Assembly: GCA_029876055.1 (NCBI GenBank)
Contig: CM056874.1
Location: 1,240,001 to 1,304,000, forward strand
From: Madurella fahalii
Taxonomy: Eukaryota > Ascomycota > Sordariomycetes > Sordariales
DNA length: 64,000 nt
Direction of reading: 5' to 3'
A model generated the notes under the pieces. It worked only from the letters and a program-made list of their open reading frames with translations, did not search any database and was not told where the DNA came from. A program made the position numbers and the translations under genes. This document shows positions 1 to 10,811 of the stretch, in pieces. The number at the start of each line of letters is the position of its first letter. The first letter of the stretch is position 1.

Positions 1-330
1 TTTCCTGCAGGACGTCAATTGATTCGTGCAGACCACGTGACGGGATTCGCATCTCTCAGCCCCTCTGTGAGGCGCGCTGGGGAAATCCAGAACCGCGAAG
101 ATTCCCCAGGAGCTTCTGGCTTCCCGCCTACCTCCCAGCACGTCTTGAAACGTCCAGGTGCTTGCGGCGGCGAAATCAGCGAGATCTAGACGGGCCAGCC
201 GCCCTTCAGGTTGTCCTCGCCCCTGCGCGCACAAATCGCTGAGAGCAAGTCGCCAACACAGTGCGCGCGCTCAGAGCGCTGAGCGACCGCACCAAGTCCC
301 AAGCTGCAACCCCCTAAGCAAAAACGTGCC
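1..330. other. upstream region of the FAR1-like gene
   Basis: No gene is supported here. The sequence is GC-rich and probably contains the promoter and 5' leader of the gene that starts at 331. Short open frames on both strands lack family resemblance. Confidence 0.4.
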
Positions 331-1284
331 ATGGCGGATCTTGGACTCCCACACAACCACCTCGCAACCCTCCTCAACGCGCTCACTTCAATCGACCGTC
401 GCCTCTCGCGCATCGAGGCCAGCCTAAGGATCTCAAATTTCAACCCCAACGTCGCTCCCGCCGGTGCTTCCTCGTCTTCCAGCTCCTCGGCTGCCCTCCC
501 GACCTCTGTCCATCAGGCGGGGCCTATCCCGACAGCCCCGCCGCCGCAGCCCACCCATCCCCATGCCCATGCGCCGCAGCACCACCGCCAGGCCCAACCC
601 CAGCCCGCTGCTCCTCCCGCCCCAGGACAAGTGGTCCCCACCAACAACCCAGGCGCCGCAGCCGCAGCGGCCCACCTCCTCGGCGCCGCTGCAGCCGCCA
701 CGCCGGCAGTAGCCGTCACCCCCCTGGAGCCGCCCCCGCAGGGGTACACCATCTCGTCGCGGGCGACCATGCAGGAGGAGCTGGACCAGTGGACGCTGCC
801 GCGCGGGTACAGCATGCGCATCGCCGGCGCCAAGGTCACGGGCAAGCGCAAGGTGCGGTGGGTGTGCTTCCGCGGCGGCGAGGCGCGGCACCACCGGGCG
901 CCCGTCGACGAGGCCGTGCTGCTCAAGGCCAAGGCCGAGGGCCGCCGCAAGCCGACGACGGACCGCGCCAGCAAGAAGTGCGGCTGCCTGTTCAAGTTCG
1001 AGGTGATTGAGACGGCCAAGGACAGCGACGTGTGGGTGCTGCACTACCCCAACGAGGAGCACAAGGTGCATAACCACGGCCCCTCGGACCAGACGAGCGA
1101 CCCGCGCGCCCGCAAACTGCCCGGCTTCATGTCGGCCGAGGTCGATCAGTGGTTGCGGGACGGGTGGTTGGTGAGTAAGATACAGGAGGAGCTCAAGGCG
1201 CGCGGGTTCACGAATGTGCTGAACACGGATTTGTATAATCGGAAGAGGTTGTTGAAGAAGGAGGGAGCCCAACTTATGGGCTGA
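331..1284 (+). CDS. FAR1/WRKY-GCM1-type zinc-binding protein, transposase-derived candidate
   Basis: A single open frame of 317 residues starts at an ATG in a good context (gccATGG). Residues 1-30 could form a short amphipathic or coiled segment. Residues 45-130 are a low-complexity Ser/Pro/His/Gln/Ala stretch. From about residue 140 to 255 there is a domain with the FAR1/WRKY-GCM1 pattern: Cys179 after a Trp, Cys217 and Cys219 as CxC, Trp235, and His247 and His249 in an HNH. The last 50 residues carry a WL..G..VSKI..EL helix and an LYN.K+LLK stretch, which resembles the linker after the FAR1 domain in MULE/Hop transposases. The DDE catalytic domain is absent, because the frame stops right after the linker. 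I infer a DNA-binding protein, perhaps a domesticated transposase N-terminus acting as a regulator. The zinc-domain assignment is good; the biological role is unknown. Confidence 0.72.
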   Translation: MADLGLPHNHLATLLNALTSIDRRLSRIEASLRISNFNPNVAPAGASSSSSSSAALPTSVHQAGPIPTAPPPQPTHPHAHAPQHHRQAQPQPAAPPAPGQVVPTNNPGAAAAAAHLLGAAAAATPAVAVTPLEPPPQGYTISSRATMQEELDQWTLPRGYSMRIAGAKVTGKRKVRWVCFRGGEARHHRAPVDEAVLLKAKAEGRRKPTTDRASKKCGCLFKFEVIETAKDSDVWVLHYPNEEHKVHNHGPSDQTSDPRARKLPGFMSAEVDQWLRDGWLVSKIQEELKARGFTNVLNTDLYNRKRLLKKEGAQLMG

Positions 1285-2955
1285 GTTTAGCTATTTCGGT
1301 TGGGATGGGTTGTGGGATGGCGTTGCTTCGGGAAGGCATTATAGAGATGGTAAATCCGGCGAAAAATCACCGGTTGACAAACTTGACCAAGGTGAGGGTA
1401 TCAAGGGAAGGCGTTTGATGGGAGTTGCGGGTTTCACGCTGCTTAAAACGGGATTGAGCAGAGATAGAAGAGAAACGACGGGGTAAAAGGTGGGACTCAC
1501 GAATGTCAATAGGCAGGTTATTTAGAGATAAAAGGGAATGGGGGGAGAGCGCCCTCAGTCGGACTTATGCTTGCGCTGCAGCGTAGCGGTTTATGCGATC
1601 ATTAGTAGTGCGTTAAATATCGAATGAACATTGCCTTCGCCGCCGAAACGCTCATTTTCTAAGTGACTTGTTAGACGCCAAGATGCCGGAAGATGTAGAC
1701 CAAGGTAGATAATGGAAATCAGATAAAAGATACGATCATCTTTTGCTATCAACTATGAAAGCCGTGGCCCTGGAACCGCGGTTGTAACGTGGACCTGCCT
1801 AGATACCTTCAATACCGAGTCAGGACGATGAACTTAGAACCCCTACCCGCATCGAGCACCTCTTGTAATCCATGCGCCTTGACGGCTGAACCACATGCTG
1901 CCTTCATAATTTGTTTCAGCGCCGATTATGTCTACCTATGAAGGCAACGCCAGGCACTGTGACAGTCCGACTTGTTCGGCAACTTTGAGTTCCGATCTCT
2001 GTGCAGTACCTATAAAATAGAGATGCCGCCGCCGAAGAGTGTTCTTGTGCCGGACTCTCTTGAAGTCGGTTTGCTACATATTACTACCTTCGGATCCGCT
2101 CGTTGCAGGGTCTTCCGATGAGAGTTACATCGTAGGCCCTCCGCGCGACACAATTAGATCGCAGATTTAGTGGGAGAAAGATGCAATCCTGGAGCGGCGA
2201 ATGCGTTTACTTGGATTAGCAAACGCCGAATCAAACCAGCCGTCAGATTACGGAACCAAGACGACAGCGACCACTATGTCAGGTGTGCATGGTCTTGAGT
2301 GAGGGCATTCATTGTGCCTCACTCTTATCTGCTTCTGGCATTTCGGGCGCAATACCGGGAACCATCCAACTCTTGCTTCAGGCTCGCAGGTCGACTGTTA
2401 ATAATTATTGTACAAGTCTCGGAAAGACGAGGCTAAAGTCCTACCCTCAAAGTATCAAGGGATCTATCAGGGAAAGGGGCAATTCATCCCACAATACCAC
2501 AATTTGTAAATTTATCGCGTAAAAGCGAAACTTTGCCTGTTGAAGTCAGCCGGAACGGGCCGTTACTTGTGTAACTGAAGCATTGTGGGCCGGCGAATGC
2601 GCGTTTTGGTGACGCGCCTTATCTTATCGCCTCTGCACCCCCGGTCGAAATTCAACCCGGGAGCTCGCAACATCGCCAAGACATGGCCTTCTGAACTTCA
2701 ATCCCGTCACTCCATCGCAGTCTGTCAGAGCACTCTTTGTGGCGCGGTCCATTGCACCCTATAATCCAGAGCCTACAGTCCGAAGATTAGCAGCACGGGG
2801 AAAAAAGAGGTTGCCCGCAGCGCAATTCCGTCAGCACTTGCGACCGGTGCCCACTGGGATCCAACTGGCCATCCAACGCTTCTTAGAGCATCGCTCTCCC
2901 CGCGCATGGTCGCCGAGCTCCAGACCCTGTCACAACTCTCCTACCAGCCATAGGG
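1285..2955. other. intergenic region, no gene seen
   Basis: About 1.7 kb of moderately AT-richer sequence with only short, family-less open frames. The final 300 bases are likely the promoter and leader of the cyclin gene at 2956. The longest plus frame here (2283-2522) has no recognisable motif. Confidence 0.5.
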
Positions 2956-4428
2956 ATGGCTCCGCAAGCAGCCAAGCCGGCAGGCCCGACGAGCAATGGG
3001 CCAGTACCCGACGACAGCAATCCGGTTGGGCCTCCGTCAGGCCTATCCGCGATCCCTACTCAGTACACATCGGAACAGACACTCAGGCAGATGCTCAAGA
3101 GCATTGGATACGATGAGGCGCGTGAAGACGGCTATCGGTTGAAAGGCATCCACCTCATCAACACTGTCCGGCAAAGTCTGCACCTGTACGTTTGTCCCGG
3201 CCGGGGATGCGCAGGTTGCCTCAAGCCCTACTCACTGACGTCGTTCTCTTCGCTAGGCCTGTCAAGACGTTCGATACGGCAGCCATATACTACCACAAGT
3301 TCCGGATACGATTCCCGAGTAACGAGTATAACTACGAAGACGTCGCCCTAGCAGCTTTGTTCGTTGCGTGCAAGGCCGAGGACACTGTCAAGAAATCCAA
3401 AGAGATACTCTGCGCAGCGCACAACCTCAGACAACCCCATGACCACAAAATGCCAGACGACAAGGTAAGTGTTTTAGCAAAACCATGCGAAGCCCGGGCT
3501 AGTTTCAGACACATGCTGACCGCTGCTCAAGATCTTCGAGGCACCGTCTCGGTTCACGGTTGGGCTGGAGCGCCACATTCTCGAAACCATTGGCTTCGAT
3601 TTTCGAGTCCAGTATCCTCAGAAACTTCTCATCAAGATGGTCCGGGAGATGTTCTCGCGAGGCGGTTGCACAAAAGACAGCGAAGGGAAAAGGTTCCTGC
3701 AAGTCGCTTACGACATGTCCATCGACTTATACAAGACCTTTGCGCCTGTAAAACAAACCACGTTCACCATGGTTTTGGCGATTCTGGAGCTCACTGCCTT
3801 GCTCTTGGAGACCAACCCCGAAAAGACCGCCAAACTCAAAACGGCGACGGCATGGCACACGCAAAGAGCATGCATCCTCGAAACATTGCTGGACCTGCTG
3901 GACTTGTACACGCAATTTCCCAAATCCACAAAGATCGGCGTCCGCTTTGATCTCAAGAAGTTGATGGACGTCAAAATTGACATCAACAATACGTTAACCA
4001 AGGACAAGCACCAGCGATACCATGGATGGTGTGACCGATGTGGCCCAGATGTGCTGGACACCCGATCTGTCACGCCCGGCTCGGCGATATCTCCCGCAAC
4101 GAATAGTTCGCTACCAGGAAGCAGCTCGGTGAAGCGCAAGCGGGCTGCTAGTGAGGGAACGCAGCGGTTCGTGTTTGATGCCGCCGAGGCCCGCAAAGAG
4201 AAGGACATCGTGGCGCGGTATTTCAACGACGAATACGAGGAGCTAGAGATTGAAGTTGAAGAGCCGATTAAAGAACCAGAGCCCGGACAATCGAGTCGAA
4301 CCAACCGCCCTCACCGCGGCCACGGCCAGAACCACCCAGATTACGGCTGGCCGCCCTACCATCGGAGTAGCCGACACGGCCATCATAATAATGACCGACA
4401 TCGGAGTCGGAGGGGCCACGGGTACTGA
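2956..4428 (+). CDS. CTK2: CTDK-I kinase cyclin subunit (Ctk2-like)
   Basis: Three exons, 2956-3185, 3257-3464 and 3532-4428, give a 444-residue protein; both introns are 67-71 bases with GT-AG ends and the frame is kept. The protein has a cyclin fold: residues about 45-145 hold the first cyclin box, with the AALFVACKAED segment and a Lys/Glu pair typical of kinase-binding cyclins, and a second helical repeat follows to about residue 290. The match is to the beta (cyclin) subunit of the RNA polymerase II CTD kinase CTDK-I, which phosphorylates Ser2 of the CTD during elongation. The C-terminal 150 residues are a disordered tail: a Ser/Thr stretch, an acidic patch and a terminal His/Arg/Gly-rich segment. 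The gene is placed in the nucleus by family knowledge. A cyclin K or L assignment is the main alternative. Confidence 0.85.
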
Positions 4429-5738
4429 GTTTAGTCGAGGCGGGATTGTCAAAGATTCCTTGTGTGTTATCGGGAGTTTGGGGCAGGTAAAGATACCCAA
4501 AATTTACAATCGTGGTACTTCCAACATACGGCATGTGTAGCCTGAGGATCATGTATTGTGCACTGAAATGCAGTAGTCGTTGTATCTTAAGGCGTACCTA
4601 ATGCCTCCGCTCCGGGCGACACGCGAGAACAACACAACATCCCCAACACACCTCAGACAAAGCCCCTTCTCGCTTATTCAAGGCGTTTCTCAGAAAAATG
4701 CGGTGTGCTACAATGGCCTCATCCCTTTCAACCAGCCCCTTTTTAGACTTGGAGGTACTTGTCTAACGCCGGTAACCCATCATAAATGCATAGCCTCGTT
4801 GCATTCAACCCATGCGTCTCTCCCCGCGTGAGCTTGTGCGAGGAGATGTCCCTCAGCATCACCATTTATCCCTAAAGCATCTTTATATTTCCAACCAGAA
4901 GATTCGGACGGGGAATCGCCTCCGGCATGGTCCCCGTCAATGTCTGGCCGCTCTTCCGCCAGCCGTCCTGCCAGCGCCACCCAGCCAGCCCAGAGACAGC
5001 AGGTGCTAGGCTCCGTCCACAAAACGCCCCATCAAAACAACTTTATCAGCCGAAGCGGGATGCAATACGGGCCGCCTGGTCATGTGCGGTTGTTCAAGTG
5101 CGAGACCGGGAGCAGGTTGGGCGTGGCCGTCGGTGCGGTGGGCCAGCAGGCAATCGAGTGTTATTAAGACTTCGATTCTCGTCGCGCAAAAGCGATGCCG
5201 CAATTGCTGTCTAGCAATTGCACCTTAAGTATGACAATTCTACACTTTCATAACTGAGTAAGGGGCCATGACTGGTTTGGATATCATTATACACTCATAG
5301 GGGGAAACGGAGTCAGTAACGGAGAAAAGCCGTGCGGTGGGTTATTGGTGTATATAGGTAGGGAGCGGAGGACGTGGTTTCTCATTCGCTTGAGTGCCCT
5401 GGTCTTGAAGGAGCTAACGTTGCGCAATAAGCCGGAATGGAGATTCTGATTTAGAAGCATAGCTTTGTGTTCTTTGTTATTTGGTATATCTTGTGGCAGG
5501 GGTTCCCCCCAAATGGCCACGATAATAGTACTTGTTTATTCCCACCTATCGTGGGGCCGATCAGGAGAGGCCGCTGCCAGTCTCGGTGTCCACGCCGCGG
5601 TAGCGGACCTTGGACCCTCTTAGGCGCCAAGTACCTGCTCGTGCTGGACGATTGATGTGAACTTGCATGTATAACTATGGTGCGATGGAAGGAAGCTCAA
5701 ACCCCCAATCGTGTCCTGACCCACCTATTCAACCCGCT
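4429..5738. other. intergenic region between convergent genes
   Basis: The region lies between the 3' ends of the cyclin gene and the CorA-like gene. Several open frames of 60-95 codons occur on both strands, but none has a domain, a plausible start context and splice support together. The part next to 5738 should include the 3' UTR of the minus-strand gene. Confidence 0.45.
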
Positions 5739-8700
5739 TCAGATTTCCTTGACACTCCGACCACGCCATAAAGCGCGCAACCGCAGGAACCCGTCCGAAA
5801 GGGAGGGTATAAAGCTGTCCACTTTAACCGCCACAATACATGTGAAAATGAATAGCGATGAGAGAGTGATGAGGTAATATTTGAGTCCAAAGGGCTGGAA
5901 AACAACCTCCTGTTCCTTTGGTATCGCGAGAATAGCCTGGAGCTCTGATTGTGAGTTGAATTGAACACTAATTACGGGAGCATCGAAATCGCGTCGGCTT
6001 GAGACTCACGGTTATCAGTCCTACCGGCAAGTAACCGATGGTGACGTATGTCAGCTTTTGAATCGTGCGGTTCTGCTGCAAAGAAGTCTGGCTGTCGACC
6101 ATGGAGGTCACGATGGAGAACTGCGAGCATGATAGGTAGGAAGTGTCAGCGCTCCTCTTCACAGGGGTGTGAATACCTCGAAACCGAGAAGTCGGCAGTG
6201 ACTGACCACATCCATGGATCTATTCGTAGACTGGACGAGCCAGTCGAGATGCGCACTCAGCGCCGCCACCTGGGAGAATTCGTCTTCGACAAGCTCGAGG
6301 TACTCTTGGCACATCCTGTCCAGCAGTGGACTTAGGCTCGCCTGGTCCTGTTTGCGTGTGAGATGACACCGCATGCTTGAAACGAATTTCGAGGAGCCGG
6401 TGAGCTTAGCGACTTACTTCCCGGACCTGGACCAACAGCTCGTGTTTCGCCTGCATAATGCTCATAACGCACTCATTCAAGGCGAGCTGTATCGTTTGCA
6501 GCGTATGCCGCCGGAGACTCTGGACTAGGTACTTGGTAATGTTAGACTCGCCGAGAGCCGCCGGCAAGTCGGCCTCGAGCTTGGCGCCCTAGCACAAGAT
6601 TTTTCGTCAACGCGGTTCAGCTTTGCAAGGGAATCTCATGTTGTTCGCTCAGTCCTACAAAAGACACCTTACCTTGAAAAATTGTTTTCCGAGCCACCCC
6701 AAAAAACCGTAGACCCCATCCTCATCCCTATCACTGACGATGTTTTTGTTAATTTCCTCGATGGCATGGCCGTACTCTTGACGGATAGCCTTGCTGAGCT
6801 CTCTCAGAATGAGAAGAAATGCGAGACACCTTGCAGTCTGGGGTCGGTGCACGAACTGTTGCCAGAGCCCTCGGATCCTGTTTGCAGTTTCGGAAACGTG
6901 GGAGTCTTCAAGGAGGTTGGATATGATGGTGCATTTGCTAAAGTCGCCAGAAAAGTTCGTCGACATGGTGACAGTCGATAGCCGCTGGAAGATGGCCAGG
7001 GTTTTGGTCAGAGGTATCATATTCATGTTCTCATGTTGGACTGTCGGCTTGTGTCGCTCGAACTCGCCTTGGACCAAGAACTCGACCACGCCCCGGGATT
7101 CGATCTGTGGTATCATACCAGCGTTGAAGGACAGCTCAGCTGGCTTCACGGACCATGCCTTGAGCGTGATGGTCGAAACCCATGTGCTACGCCTTTGGCA
7201 CAAGAACCGGGACAGGCAGAGAACATGATGGTTGAGCCCGGTTACAACTTCCGGGTGCAGGACATAGATCAGGTGCTCCATCAAATCCGCGGGCAGCCGC
7301 GCTAACTTCCTGAAACACTAGACATCAGCCGCAGTTCGTCATGGCCTGCGGCCTGGAGGTCATGGGGTCCCCAAGGCCAGTCGGCGCTTTTAGGCACGAC
7401 TTGAAAGATATGCGACTAGTACTCACAGAAACCTGTGCTGGACATCCTGGTCGACCAGCTAATAACCGGGCATCAGTGGTGAACGGCCGATATGTCTGGT
7501 CGCACTTACACTGCGAGAAAGTCGATCCAAGACGCGGTTTGAGGAGGAGGGCGACAAAGAATTGTCTTGATACGGAGCCAACTCGATCAACCCGCTAAAT
7601 CCCTTGACGTCTCGATCAACCACCGAGTCGACGATGTCGATTACCGAGATGAAGTTGACATAGTCCTGCAGCCCTCTTTGATGCGTCTCGCTTAGACGTA
7701 GGTTGTCCCCACAGGAGCGTATAATATCTTGTGTGGCTAATTTGACTGGGTCTAGATACCTGCCCGGTATGCAAACCAGTTCACGCGGCATGTTATAGTC
7801 CCGAGCCAGCCAAGGACTCAGCGGCGGTATCATGTGGATGAGATACTGCATGACAACGGATCGTAGGCATTCCTCGAGGTCCTTACGGAGGGTCCCTTTT
7901 GTGAAATTCGGTGGGTTCTCCAATCTGAAGCGCTCGAGGGTGCTAGGAATGGCAATCCGCTTCTGCAGGACCTTCTTACGGTAGACGTATTGCGTATCAG
8001 ACAGGCATTGAACAAAGGCGTCCGGGTGGTATTTCTTTGGCGGCGCAAATACCGTCACCCAATCGATAGGTGGCGGACTGCTGGCTTCACCTAAAGTTTT
8101 CTCGAGTTGTTGAAGTTGGCCTCTGAGTACATTGCCGGTCATGGAGATCGGGTCGGAGATCTCCTGATTTCCTACCGGAAGACCCTTGGCAGGCGTTTTG
8201 AGTCCGATTTCGTGGGCCAATAGGTCGACCACGGTCGACGCCACGACGGCTGTAGTTTCGGACCGCAACCATCCTCTGCTGGCCTTGGAGTAAGCCCTCT
8301 CCCAGCAGGCCACGAGGGTGCCTTCAGTATTTAGAAAATGGCCCAGTTGGTCTTTGATCGTCTCGACTTCCTCGCTCCATAGCCCCCTGTCCGGATCTAA
8401 CGATAACACCATCAGCCGGCTGTGGTGGCACAAGGCGTGTACCTCCCAGGGCGCCGAGGTAGGATGATCTTCATGAGACGGACACCATCCTGGATTGATG
8501 GCTCGCGTTGGGGTGCGTTGGGTGATGCGGCACACCGAAAAAGAGGCGACTTTCTTGACGTTGCAGTTTGCGTAATTGAAGCCGAGCTCGTCAACAATCA
8601 GCGTCAGTCGGTCAAAGATCTCGTCGTCGGCTTGGTACGGACGCTTTGAGGAGAGCTGCATGGCCGAGGTTACCCTTGCCACCACCTCCAGCCTCGCCAC

Positions 8701-10811
8701 TTTCGCTTCAAGCTCAGCGCGTTCCCGCACCTTCATGGGCGGGAGTAGTCCCCGGCATTGAAGGCACAAGATGGACGCATAATGGTACCACTTGAGGAGC
8801 GTCACCTTATCTCTGTCGGCCTTTTGGAAATTCCAGTTGTCGTGAGGCAGATACTTATGCAGCTCTTCCACCTTAGCCTGCTCTAGATTCCACCGAAGTT
8901 CATTTTCGTCAGGCTGCTTAAGATTCTGGACCACGTACCAGATTGTGAGCATGACATAGTAGTAGTTGGAATCTCCGCGAACAAAAGTGTCGGGCTTGAG
9001 GGCGACGTAGCATTTAGGATTCAGCAACGCTTCCACCAGATACTGAACAACCCGATTTATGCAATCGTAGATACGTTTGCGCTGGACACCAATTTCCAGT
9101 AGACAATAAGCTGGTTGAGAAGAACTGTGCTCAGACTGGGCAGAATCCACATCGTCACAACGCTGCTGGAGGCCGTAGAGGAAGTTGTGGATCTTGACAA
9201 GGAAGCGGACTTTCCAGCTACAGTATTAGAACGTTAACGCCCTGTAGACCAACATAGTATATCCTGTTGCAACTGAACTTACAACAAGGCTTTCAAGTCG
9301 ACATTTGGCCACAGAAACAGATTGCTCACAAGGGCCAGTTGGTCTCTGCTAACCGGGAACATCTCGACTTGCAGGATCCTTTCGAGGCATCGACCCACAA
9401 GATTGGCTTCGGTCAATAAGGAGCCAGAATCCGACTCCAGCGGCTCTTGGCCGACGAAGACGTTTAACCACAAATCGCCAATCGCGTTTACATAATGTAT
9501 ATCGGCTGCAACATAGTTGTGGATCCGGCTGGACGTGATTGTCTTATCATGGACCAGCCGGGTCTTGTTGAGCTTATCGTCCACCGCTTCTGTCTCGTAT
9601 TTCCTCTTCAGGCGCTTGCCGGCCTCGATGTCCGTGTCATCTGCCGTTCTCTTGCCATCATCCATCTCCTTGCCGCCTTCGGAATATTCGGACAGACGAA
9701 ACGTCGCGATGAAGGTAAGCACCGAGCTTTGCTCCCCAGGTGGGATGTGCCAGCAGGCGTTGTAAGCAGGGACTGACTCCGGGTCGCTATCCATTTCGTT
9801 TTTCGACCTCCTCAGCTCGAGTGGCACAAGGGATCCGTCCGGGTTAACGAAGGAAACGACGATTTCCATTTTCAACCGGTCATTATCGTTCACGGTGTGC
9901 ACCACCTCGACGCCATATGTGTCCTCGGACGTATGGTTTTTTGGCCGTCTGTCCCTCTTCCGATGGCCTTCCTGCTTCTGTTGGTTCACAATCTCCTTGC
10001 GCAGATCTGTGGCCTCATGAAACGTTCGAAACCACATGTTACCGCCCACCGTCAGGACAATTTGCTTTGGGTCTTGGGAATTGAAGTTCAAGTCTGTGTC
10101 TTGTTCGAGACGTAAGACCTGGTGAAAAACACCGTCCTTGACGAATGAGAAAAGAGTATACGTGCCGGCTAGCGTCTCAGGCTTGTCTCTAGTGTAGCTA
10201 TCCTCTTCGGCGCCCAGTGTCGTGTTACTACTAATACCGCTCAGTGTCGAGCCAGCAATTAGGTCGTGGCCATTCATCGCACCGTCGTCGCTATCTGCAT
10301 CGTTTTGAAAGAGAGCGTACTCGTACAGTGGCCAGCGGTAATTGAAGCAGCCGCGCTCAGTCAACTTGCCCGGACGAAAGCTGGATGAGAACTCGGTACT
10401 GCTGCACGCTGTCGTCGCCACGGACGGTCTGTACAGAGGCTTATGCGCCGACACCTCGAGCCCAAAACTGGACGGACCCCCGAATTCTCCTTGTGTTTGC
10501 GCCAAGGTGCCGTAGAGCGAGGTCGACCGATAGCCGCGGACGCAGATGATCCCATGCTTTTGTGACCGCGCGGCGAGATGGATCAATTCGCCGCCGTAGT
10601 TGCAACACCCTGCGTATCCGTTGTCCCCAAACTCGAATGAGCTGGCTGTACGGTGTGAGCACGACGAGAAGCTGATATAGGTCGGCCCTGAAGAGTTAAA
10701 GACGCGTGAGAAGTCTTCCAAAAACGCTGATGAGTTCCTCCAGGCCATACCTCGGTTCTCCCTGCTGAGCCACCCAAACGGCTCGGGTTGTTTCTCAGTT
10801 GTTTCTGACAT
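5739..10811 (-). CDS. giant fungal protein with C-terminal CorA-like membrane module
   Basis: Eight exons on the minus strand fit together in frame: 10811-9283, 9217-7510, 7458-7427, 7309-6673, 6588-6418, 6347-6177, 6120-6010 and 5936-5739. The product is 1518 residues. The ATG at 10811 was chosen because further upstream the frame has only non-ATG starts. Residues 1-110 are Ser/Cys/Gly-rich; residues 380-430 are charged and look disordered; residues 510-1080 are an unrecognised, mostly helical block. From about 1300 the protein is helical and charged, then SQTSLQQNRTIQKLTYVTI leads into two membrane helices (about 1438-1458 and 1472-1492), the layout of fungal CorA-like proteins. The GMN motif that follows TM1 in true CorA channels is missing (AIPKEQEVV instead). 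I infer a membrane-anchored protein of unknown function rather than a working magnesium channel. The third exon is only 32 bases. Confidence 0.78.

Noticed and set aside
433..1272. 279-codon minus-strand frame
   Set aside because: It is the antisense reading of the FAR1-like gene with no family resemblance.
7310..7426. Reading the CorA-like gene as two genes split here
   Set aside because: A 32-base exon (7458-7427) joins both halves in frame with two good GT-AG introns, and the C-terminal half has no ATG of its own in a suitable place.
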